64,000 bases of DNA from Rhipidocladum racemiflorum (lineage: Eukaryota; Streptophyta; Magnoliopsida; Poales; Poaceae), in assembly GCA_036346355.1 (NCBI GenBank), contig CM070570.1:46453592-46517591 (forward strand). Direction: 5' to 3'. Positions 43,222 through 52,411 of this stretch are shown one piece after another. The notes under the pieces were generated by a model. It had not been told where the DNA came from. It saw nothing but the letters and a program-made list of their open reading frames with translations, and made no database searches. A program made the translations under genes and the position numbers. The first letter of the stretch is position 1. Each line of letters opens with the position of its first letter.

Positions 43222-44563
43222 TGTAGGACCGAGTAGGCAACTAGAGGGGGGGGTGAATAGATGCCGAATAAAATTCAACTATTTCTTTCTGAAAATAAAA
43301 GACCCCTAAATAGCGGAAGAATATCTAATAATGAAGAGATCAAAACCCTAGATTAATTAGCGAGACAAGTCGAACAAAAATCAAAACTAGTTCTATCAAA
43401 AATCGAACAAACCTTCTAATCAAGAATCAAAGAAAAAAATAAGAGAATATTGCATAAACTTATTTTTTTATTCCAAAGCCATCTTCAACAAGATGACACC
43501 AAAAAAAAAATCTTCTAATCTTCAATGATTAGAAAACCCTAAACAAAATCTCTAATCTCACAAGATTAGAAAACCCTAAACAAACTAAAGAGAGCACAAA
43601 AGCTTTTCTTTGTTGTAGGCACCTTTTGCTTCTTGCCCTATTGTATTGGATGAGTTCTAAGCCCCTAGAACCCTCTTATTTAAAGGGCTCCATAGCAGCC
43701 GATTCCTTCTTGTATACAGATCAATCAATTAGTCTCCATCTCAACTTCGGCCAGCACGCACAGCAACCAGACTCGGACAGCAACTGCGCCTGCCAAGACC
43801 GGTCTCCTCTCGGACATCCTTCTCGCATGCGCTACCCAACACAAGCAAACTCACGCACGCAACGCACTCGACACCACACAATAGCACACACACACACTCC
43901 ATGTGCACTACTCACACACGCAATTGCACTACACACTATGCATGCAAACACACACATGCATGCAGCACAGCACTCACGCATACACACTATGCACATGCAC
44001 ACACACACATGCATGCAGCACAGCACTCACGCATGCATGCAAACACACACCCACACGATGCACTCACGCACACATGCACACACACACAATGCATATGCAT
44101 GCACCCACACACACACATACTCGTATGCACACACACATGCATGTACACGCACACACTTGCATGTACACACATACTTAATGCATGCATGTATATTTATACA
44201 CACACAAAAAAATTCGTATACACGCGTATGACCCACCTGCCATTGCAATGATCTCGACCTCACGTACACTGTCCTCTAGTCCAAACATCTCGTATGACAT
44301 CCTCGACCTTCACGACCTCAGTTCTTCCCTGAACCTAGTCTCGGTCCCGTCATCGACCATGTTTGACCTCAAGCAACACACACTGCGTAAACAAAAACAC
44401 AAAAACAATTTCCGAGCCCAAGTTCGCGACTTGACTCACATTAATCCATACAACCACTAAATAATCAAACCACTTTCAAATCTTATCAAATAATCAAATC
44501 AATTTCAACTCCTTTCAAATACTCATCATCAAAAACAATTGGATCAAAAACAATGATCCTTCA
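43222..44563 (-). repeat. Sirevirus-like LTR 2 (1342 bp)
   Basis: Second LTR with the same ends as LTR 1. It does not border an internal region on either side. Its left neighbour is MULE flank, with no primer site, and its right neighbour is TTCAAAAAAAATATTC. It therefore behaves as a solo LTR within the duplicated block. No 5-bp TSD is visible. Confidence 0.88.
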
Positions 44564-44584
44564 TTCAAAAAAAATATTCAGCTT

Positions 44585-46297
44585 TATTGTGAAAGACCAT
44601 GTGGAGATCTATCCTTGTTAGTGACGAATTATTGACTTGGGTTGAGCATGTGGTGCTTGAGGTTGAGTTTGATTTCAATTCTATTTTGAATTTGAAGCAA
44701 TTTGAGGTGTTGTCTGTGTAGGGTGGCACTACCGGTCTTGGAGGCTCGGTAGTGCTAGTCTATCGGAGCTGTTGGCCATAGGAGCAGTAGTCTTTTTCTA
44801 GAGAGGGTCTTCGCACGGGGTTAAACGCGAGTGGCACTACCAGCTACTAGGGAATGGTAGTGTTGACTGAGCGCTACTACCGGCCCTAGATAGGCGTTAG
44901 TGCCGACTTTGACTGCGAAGTTGAGATTTGAATTTGGAATTTGAGTGAGATTTATTTCATATCTTTTTGGACAATGCTATGTGATGTGTTTCCTTATCTT
45001 TGATGGTTGCAGGACGACGGTGTTAGGTCATGGTGAGACGGAGGATAACTAGGATTAGGCGAGGTGGGCTGAGGTCTAGACGGTCGCGAATCACCGAAGG
45101 ATGACCAGAGACAGAGTCCCTGCAAGCCTAGAAGATAAGGTAATAGATTGGATGCTAGCTTGAAGCTGCTCGGATCAAGGAGAGCCATTGGATTGCGCTT
45201 TATAGGATAGAGAAATGATCAAGTTAGCTAGCTTTGAGAAGCATGCAAAACCCGTTATGCTTGTGGGTTTCGGGTTAGCCCATGTATGAGTGGTTGAGTC
45301 AATCTTAGCGTTTGATGGGGTTCTTTATGGATGAAGAAACTCATCTAAGGGTGTAGGATGATTCATGAAGGCTATAAATAGAGTGGGAGAGGGGTGTCTC
45401 TCCCCTTTAAGGTTTTAAGGATATGGTGCTCCTTTGAGCTTTGCCCACTTTGTTGTAAGGCTTTGTAAACCTTCCATCCAAGAAATAAAACTTTATTTAT
45501 TTACTATTCTGAATTTTCTTTCCGCATTTACACTATGTCTTAAATTCAGCAATTTAAATTCTCGTAATTTACATTCCGTACATTTTGATTTTGCCTCCCC
45601 CCTCTTTCTAAATGTTTGTGGATTTTATGCCAAGGATGAATGATTGGCTGATGATTTTTTCTCAGATTATATCCAAATCATCTAGGTAAAACTTAGCTTA
45701 ACCTTGCAATAAATTGGTCACTTTGCTCAATATTTATGATTTCTTTGAAGATCATGTTTGGGGATTTTGTCTCTTGTGTTCTTCCTTGATGTGACAAGTG
45801 GAAGGATATCCAAGATCATTTTGATCATCAAAACCCCACGAGTAAGCTTAGACTAAAGATTTGGTTTTTGTCCCCGTTCTTGAGTGTTCTTCCTTGAACT
45901 AGAAAAAGGTTTGAACTTTGATATCAATCCTTACAATTGAAGGTTGGAATAAGTTTGTGACATCCATAGGAAGGCCTCTACAAAGTTTCACAAAGATTGG
46001 ATCATCCGATCAAAAGATTCGTCCTTTTTGGTTTTGAGATCATGCTGATTTTACTATTCATTTACCTGATATTACTGTAGTGTGGCACTACCGTTGCAGT
46101 AATCCTATTGTACTGGGGTGCTTTTCATTCGGCAGTACCAGGGCTGAACTACAGTAGTGCCGCCCTTGGTGAAAAATTTTGGAACAGTGTTTCTTCGCCT
46201 TGGTTTGATGAAGTGAGGTTCCTGGTTGGTTATTTGAGGGGAAGTTCTATTTGTAATCATTCACCCCCTTTGATCACCATTCCGACCCTTCACATTG
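44585..46297 (+). mobile_element. Solo LTR B, relative of LTR A
   Basis: The LTR spans 44590-46292 (TGAAAGACCATGTGGAG to GACCCTTCA). Flanks TATTG (44585-44589) and CATTG (46293-46297) match at four of five bases. TATA box CTATAAATA at 45372, followed 30-60 bp later by a probable start region. It contains CACTACCG/CGGTAGTG units like LTR A and the CATTCACCCCCTTTGATCA end motif. Non-coding. Confidence 0.8.
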
Positions 46298-46614
46298 CCA
46301 ATCTTCATAAATTTAGACTTTATTTCTTTGTTGAAACTATATAACATAGCTTTTCAAATTAGTCCGCATTATTCCTACCATTCTTTATATTTATCCAAAT
46401 TGGTCTTAACATATTGATCTGTCCTCAACCATATCTACAATACTACAGATCTACACAACTACATCTCTAAACATACTTACATATGTACACAAATAGTGCA
46501 TATATACACAAATACATACCTACATATCTACAAAACTACAAATCTACACAACTACATATCTACACAAATACACATCTATTTATTTCGATCGCTAACCTAC
46601 CATATTTTCAAATA

Positions 46615-46668
<54 letters not shown>

Positions 46669-47058
46669 TCAACTACTAAATTCTCCTCTTCTTCTTCCCT
46701 TCCCCCTCCTCTTCCTCTTCTCTTCTCCTCTCCTTTCCTCTCCTGTCCTTTTATCTTCCTCTCCTCTTCTTCTCTTATCTCCCTCTCTCTTTCTCTGGAT
46801 ATATTTTTTGTCGGTAGCTTGCCCCCCAAACGGACATGCACTGCTTTTATATTGTGTCTTTTGTTGTCATTTGAAATGGCGACAGAGAGGAGGGGTCCTC
46901 TATTGCCTTTCAATTAATGATTTGTTCTATCTGTCATCAATCAAAATGGGGACAGATGACATGGCTACCCACATGGCACTCTGTCACCATCTGACAATGG
47001 TGACACAGTCTGTATCACGATTTTTTGACATATTATTTTTGTAATTGCTTTAAATATG
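46298..47058 (-). other. Right terminal part of the MULE with microsatellite and CT-rich tract
   Basis: It contains short CTACAYAACTACA-type repeats (46435-46580), a perfect AAT microsatellite (about 46613-46667), and a CT-rich tract (46680-46795). The subterminal GGCGACAGAG, GGGGACAGATGACATGG and ACAATGGTGACAC motifs mirror those at 20570-20730. No gene. Confidence 0.55.
46613..46667 (+). repeat. AAT microsatellite
   Basis: About 18 uninterrupted AAT units. Confidence 0.98.
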
Positions 47059-47772
47059 GATTATTATTTAAACAAAATTCGCCTTATCTGCCTCCCTTCC
47101 CACTCCTTTGGTGTGCTTGTCTCCATGGGAATGCATGCATCTATTGGTTGGCCAAACACGTCCTAGCAATGATTCAAAGAGGCAAAGACACATCACTTTG
47201 TTGGAACAGAACACCAGAAATTTTAGGGCAATTTTTTCTTCTTTATTTCTCGTTTGTTTCTTGCTTTGCTCCTGTTTATATGTTACAATCCCCTGCTTAT
47301 ATAGTAGAACATCCAGTAACAGACTAGGTAACAACTCATTGTTCGACTCAGACTCCAAACACTTTCCAAAACAAACTTTCCTAAAACTCAGACTCTACTC
47401 TGTTTACAAGATTAATTCCAACATTCACCCCATCTAACACTCACCCCTTGATATTGACACGCATCTTCGCAAATCGACGTCCGATCTCTTGACGCATCTC
47501 CATGAAGTTTTGCCTTCTTCTTGCTAGCCATACCACCAGTGACATATCTCGCCAGTGACCATGACCTTTTGTCTCTGCTCCAATTGTCTTTTCACTGATA
47601 ACACAAGTTGACGATGACACGCATACTCACATTAGAGTTTACCAGCTCCAATTGTACCCAACTTGACGGTGACACGCAGACTCGCATTAGAACTCACCCC
47701 ACGAGAAACTTGGACGCACCTACAAGAACTCTCGTGCACAGACACAGTAAGAACAATGATGGCAACTCCTTA

Positions 47773-49894
47773 TAGGCTGTTTGGTTGGCTGCATCTGGAG
47801 GGAATTGGCTCTGAGGATACAAGTATTCACTGTTTGGTTGGCTTCTCAGGTCCTGGCCAGGCTTTGAAGATGCAAATTGCCCCTGGGAGCCAGGCTCCGC
47901 AGAAACGCAAAAATCGGCCGTTTCCGCCGGGCCTGGCTCAGCTGGTGCGAACTCTTGCTCCGCAGGGCCAGGTCTCCAGCCGCCGAGTGCACGATCTCAT
48001 CCCCCACCCACGCAAGGGTTTCTCCCCAGCCGCTTCACACGCAAGGGTTCCACCACAGGCGCCTCCGCCGGCGCGCACCTCCATCCGCCTCCGCCGGCGC
48101 GCGCCTCGGTAGCCGTCTCCGATCCCAAGACGCCTCCGGCCGCGTCTCCGCCCCGCGCGCGCCTCCAGCCGTCGTCTCCGATCCCCGCACGCCTCCAGCC
48201 GCCCGTCTCCGCCCCGCGCGCGTCTCCAGCTAGCCATCTCCGACCTCGGCGCACGCCTCCAGCCGCCCTTCTCCGACGCCTGCGCGCGCCTCGAGCCGCA
48301 CTACTCCGACCCCCGCGCGTGCCAATCTCCAGCCGGCCTTCTCTGAGCAATAGATCCATCAATGGTATGTGTTCAAGAAGATTGGATATCTATTTCATTT
48401 TTGCATCTATTGCTCTGTAGATCCGTCGTCTCTGTAGATCCGTCGTCTCTGTAGGTTTTATCTGAGCAAAAGATCCAGGCTGGTGAAATCGTCTCTGTAG
48501 GTCATAAGAATATGTTGATTGCTTCCACCACGTAGGTCTGCTTGTAGATCTGTGGTGAACCTTTGTAGGTGTCCCATTACCTTATGTAGATTTGTGTTGA
48601 ACCTTTGCTATTTGCTTAACTTGCCAATGTGGTGAAATCGTCTCTGTAGGTTTCATAAGAATAGAAGTTTCTGCATGTAGCAAGAAGCAACTTTGCTATT
48701 TGCTCTGCAGCCTTACTTGATAAATTTGCTATTTGCTTAACTTGCCAATTTGCTTCTTGCTCTACAAGTCTTTGAAGCATGCATGATTACATAAAAGATT
48801 ACAGACTAGTCCCACAATTTGCTTCTTGCTTAACTTTAGATGAAGAAGTTGCACTTAGGTTCTAAATGGTATAACAGTCTGTTCACACGTGCTAAGGTAT
48901 ACTATATACCCAATGATCACATCCAATAGCTTGTGTGTTATACATCTTTGGTGTATTATACATGTATTCCCTCTACTCTGAGTAAATACAGCCAAGTCCT
49001 CTTATTGCCAGAAGTACATTTTTCAGAATTTCAACTGTTTATGTGCCACATTTTTATGAATTTGAACTGTTAATATGCCAAGCCTTCGTTTTCATGTGGA
49101 ATTGATATCAACTGTTAATATGCCAAGCCTTCGTTTTCATGTGGAATTGACAATTATCTGAAATTTCATCACTGCATTTGTGACAATTGCTGCTTTTATT
49201 AATCGTGTTTATTTGTGACAATTATATTTAATTACATTTTGCTGAACTATGGATGTTGGAAAGCTTCCTTGTATTATTAACATATAGTCATCTATTATTT
49301 GTTAGATGGATATGCAAAGCCGACGAAGGAAGCTTATTATTCAAGCTGTTGCACTTGTTACGGTCATGCATGCATTTTGTGTTAATAGACTTAGATTGGC
49401 TAGATTAAATAGACCTGCAGTCACGTATGGTCCTATGTGCAATAGAGACATTGAACGCCAAGCCAATCTGAATCTAATTTTTAACTCTAGTGATATCGAG
49501 TGTGTCAACATGTTGCGCATGAGAAGAGCCCCTTTTTTTCGCCTGTGCAATCTCATATGTGAATATTATTTGATCTAAATTTGATTTTCTATTTGCCATT
49601 TAAAAAAGACCTGCTTGTCATTATGCAAGAGATAACCATTCATGAACCAACCAAACACACTCTCCGCATCAGACTATCTTATACAATCAACCAAACAGCA
49701 TCTCTTCTCAGCCTGCACCAGCTCATACAATCAACCAAACAACATCTCTTGTCAGCCTGGCTCCACTCATACAGGCAACCAAACAATATCTCCTTGCATC
49801 CACTTAGCCTGGCTCCCACCAGCCTGGCTCCACTCATACAGCCTGGCTCCACTCATACAGCCTGGCTGAGTTGAGAAGGCAACCAAACAGCCCA
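47773..49894 (+). mobile_element. PIF/Harbinger element (2.1 kb) with partial transposase
   Basis: The termini are TAGGCTGTTTGGTTGGC and the complement of GGCAACCAAACAGCCCA, flanked by TTA on both sides (47770-47772 and 49895-49897). The right subterminal part has at least five CAACCAAACA and ATACAGCCTGGCT units. The left part has a GC-rich stretch of CGCGCGCCTCCAGCCG units (48040-48340). A partial transposase frame lies at 49306-49578. The rest of the transposase is missing, so the element depends on others. Confidence 0.85.
49306..49578 (+). pseudogene. PIF/Harbinger transposase N-terminal fragment
   Basis: A 90-codon frame with RRKLIIQAVALVTVMHAFCV, then VTYGPMCNRDIERQANLNL, then IFNSSDIECVNMLRMRRAPF followed by FRLCNLI. 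The NLNxIxNS...CVNMLRM+RAPFFRL pattern is the N-terminal part of plant Harbinger-like (ALP1-related) transposases. The frame stops before the DDE catalytic core, so it is truncated. The ATG at 49306 looks like the natural start region because basic residues follow it at once. Confidence 0.75.
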
Positions 49895-50401
49895 TTAACG
49901 TCTCTCGACGAGACACACAGATGACCACCAATACAATTTTATCGTGTAGATTGTCGACAACACTCTTGTAGGTTTTTTCTCACAGCCGACCGCACTTCCT
50001 CTCTCTTGTGCCAGCCTCACGTATGTAGCTTCTTCTCCACGTACACCCTCTACAAGAGCTCTGCTGCTGCTCCTAAATTCCTGTGCCACCAAGTCCTCAG
50101 GCCACTCCCCTGGAACTCATGTGCAGCCAGCAGCCGCTCGGCATGTCCCTCTTTTTTTTATGTGTTGCCTCCACCCTTTGTTTCTCTGATTCTTGCACTG
50201 TGTACAGCCTTCACAAGATGTCTCCTACAGCTCACATCAACTAGCAATGGTTGCAAAGTAGCTCGCCAATCCCCTTCATGCAGCCGCATGTCAGTTCACG
50301 GCTCGGCAACTACAACCCATGCGCCTCACGGTTGGCCGCCATATTTTCGACCGCCATCTAATTGCCTCTGTTGCTGCTCTCGCCGGCCTCAAACTTCATG
50401 G

Positions 50402-50993
50402 CCTGCGTGTAGAGGTGGGCGTCGTGCCGTGCCGTGCCGGTCCGGCCCAGGTCCATCGTGCTTCGGGCCGAAACCGTGCTGTGCCACGACGGCCCATCGT
50501 GCCCACCGTGCCGGGCCGTGCCGGCCCGACTCACTTTTGGCGAGCCTAAGCCCGGCCCATTTGAGCTTCGTGCCTGCTTCGTGCCGTGCCGGCCCAAGCC
50601 CAACCCATTTTTACTATTGTGACGAACAAAGAAATAAAACAAATCACTACTACTAAACTACCTATTTTAATTACATAAGAGACTAATCACATCAACAAAA
50701 TGTCAAACATAAATGCAATGCTTGAAGATGCCCTGAATCAACAATATCTGCCAACTTTTAAGCCTTAATCCGTGATTTCGCGTTCGTTAAATGCGCCAGA
50801 TCGCAAACGGCCCAAAATCGTCGTGTGCGCCGCCGTCGTGCCTGGTTCCGGGCGACACGGCCGATGCTCTGATTCGCGTGCCGGCCCGGCCCGACCCGGA
50901 ACCGTGCCGTGCCGTGCTTTGCACCGTGCCATACCATCGTGCTTCGTGCCGGCCCAAAAGAGCCCGGCCCAAGTGCCCACCTCTACCTGCGTG
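50402..50993. mobile_element. Non-autonomous hAT element (576 bp)
   Basis: The element spans 50410-50985. Its inverted ends are TAGAGGTGGGC and GCCCACCTCTA. A perfect 8-bp duplication CCTGCGTG lies at 50402-50409 and 50986-50993. Many GTGCCG/GGCCCG/CGTGC units occur near both ends in both orientations, typical of hAT subterminal transposase sites. The middle is AT-rich and non-coding. Frames crossing it are chance. Confidence 0.95.
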
Positions 50994-51420
50994 TACTGAA
51001 AGCTATGCAACAAATGCGCTTGACGCTGTACTTGCTGATGTCGAAGTTGGTCACGAATTGCCGCGATGTCATGCCGCGCTCAACACCAAGTCGTTAGAAG
51101 GACATTTCTTTTCCGTGTATCGTCGCTGCGATGATAGCCTGCCCCGGGGCAAGCGCAACATCAAGATTAGGATGTCGTTCTGATATCAATTGTTGGAATA
51201 TAATATTATAAATTTTAGGATAATTTTCTCTTCTTTATTTCTCGCTTGTTTCTTGCTTGGCTCCTGTTTACATGTTACAATCCCCTGTTTATATAGTAGA
51301 ACATCAAGTAACAGACTAGGTAACAACTCATTGTTCAACTCGGACTCCAAATACTTTCCAAAATAAACTTTTCTAAAACTCGGACTCTACTCTGTTTGCA
51401 AGATTAATTCCAACACACTT

Positions 51421-52411
51421 GAAATACTTTCTGTTTGGAACACAGGAATTCAAAAGGAATTTTACATAATCTTTACATGAAATAAAATAATAGTGTCCCC
51501 AAAATTTTCATGCTCCAGCTTCCAAGATGAGTCTAAGCATTTCTTTTGTACGCAGTAATTCCTGTGCTGACCAAGCATTTCTCTTTTTGTTTGGTGTCGT
51601 TTTCTTCTCTCTTGAGAAGAAAAAATTAGTTATTGGATGCATGGAGCTATTTGTTCGGCTTAGACAAAGGCCAAATAGCAAATGAACCAGCAAACACTCC
51701 TAAAGTCATATTTATATTTTAGAGCTCTAGTCTGATCTATCAATACCCCACTTGTTTGGGATACAAGTCTTAGTTTTTGTTGTGGTCGTCTGGTTTACCG
51801 ATCACTAATTGTTAGACCCTTCTGTTTTTTTTTTTTTTTTTTTTGCAAATCTGACCCCTTTTGAATAAATTTGCAAAAATGGCCACACTCCCTTACTGTG
51901 GCAAGGAGTGACCAGCATGGCAGGGCCAGGCCCATTGGCCTACTGCGCTGTGGGGCCATGGCATATTTCCAGTGAGCTCCTCTTCCTCGGCGAAAATGTG
52001 CCAATCAAATCAATTAATTAATCAAGGATGCTAGCCTGCCAAGGTGGGGATGCTCGGCAAGTCCTTGCCGAGCTTCGGCTGCGCGACAACTCTGGGCTCA
52101 CCATACCTGCCATGATGGACTATGCTAATATACTACGAGAGCGTGGTAGGTGACATGTGTCGCATATCGCTGCTTTAGCGGTTAGGGATAAGACTAGTTT
52201 TGCATATTCATTTGTACAGGCCCAGATTTAAAAAATGTGTCATAGGGCGAAATACTCATTGTTTCCTTCTCAGAGACAATGTTGTTAATGTGCATTTAGC
52301 TAAGAAAGGACTTGAGGAGAGTGCAAGCAGGCTTGGTCCAATTCATCCAGTCCATCCAAACGATCAATCAGTTCAGTTGAAGAGAGAGAGAGAGAGAGAG
52401 ACCCATGACCG
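51421..52411. other. Non-coding stretch with a possible RTE-type LINE tail
   Basis: CCCCACTTGTTTGGGATACA followed by TTTTTGTTGTGG (about 51747-51787) resembles the 3' tail of plant RTE-type LINEs. A T-run followed by GCAAATCTGACCCC (about 51823-51860) resembles the ends of the small MULE at 23954. An AG microsatellite lies at 52380-52401. No gene. Confidence 0.4.

Larger units (their letters stand above)
41831..44563 (+). repeat. Direct duplication, copy 2 (2.73 kb: MULE flank plus Sirevirus-like LTR)
   Basis: Near-identical to 32861-35596. It is joined to truncated gag at its left (41830/41831) and to unrelated sequence at its right. It holds a second copy of the N-terminal MULE transposase remnant (41831-42740). 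Confidence 0.95.
20490..47058 (-). mobile_element. Inferred large MULE split by many nested insertions
   Basis: The two edges resemble each other in inverted orientation. The left has TTTAAGCAAT, then AGTATGCCAAAAAAT, then a GACTATGTCACCATTTG block. The complement of the right has TTTAAAGCAATTAC, then ATATGTCAAAAAATC, then GACTGTGTCACCATTG. Subterminal variants of AATGGYGACAG recur at both ends. Between them lies a minus-strand MuDR-type transposase. Inside are later insertions at 25296-28044, 28876-32328, 34251-44563 and 44590-46292. Without them the element would be about 8 kb. The exact tips and the 9-bp TSD could not be determined, so the unity of the element is an inference. Confidence 0.5.
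47194..51420 (-). mobile_element. Non-autonomous LTR retrotransposon carrying two DNA transposons
   Basis: LTRs of 225 bp lie at 47199-47423 and 51191-51415 (TGTTGGAA to TTCCAACA), about 90% alike. A perfect TSD CACTT flanks them (47194-47198 and 51416-51420). The polypurine tract (complement of TTCACCCCATC) abuts the left LTR, so the element is on the minus strand. A degraded iMet-like primer site (TGATATCAGAAC on the minus strand) abuts the right LTR. Without the two nested DNA elements the total is about 1.5 kb, too short for gag-pol, and I see no coding. Confidence 0.9.

Noticed and set aside
32861..44563. A single retrotransposon with 2.7-kb LTRs
   Set aside because: The repeats contain MULE transposase coding outside the true LTR ends, and the polypurine tract abuts the 1346-bp LTR instead.
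46483..46917. 144-codon frame with a run of Asn
   Set aside because: It is made of an AAT microsatellite plus a CT-rich tract, and the opposite strand is open for the same reason.
50006..50656. 216-codon plus-strand frame
   Set aside because: It crosses the boundary of a precisely defined hAT element with its 8-bp TSD, so it cannot be an ancestral gene. Its composition follows the GTGCCGGCCC repeats.
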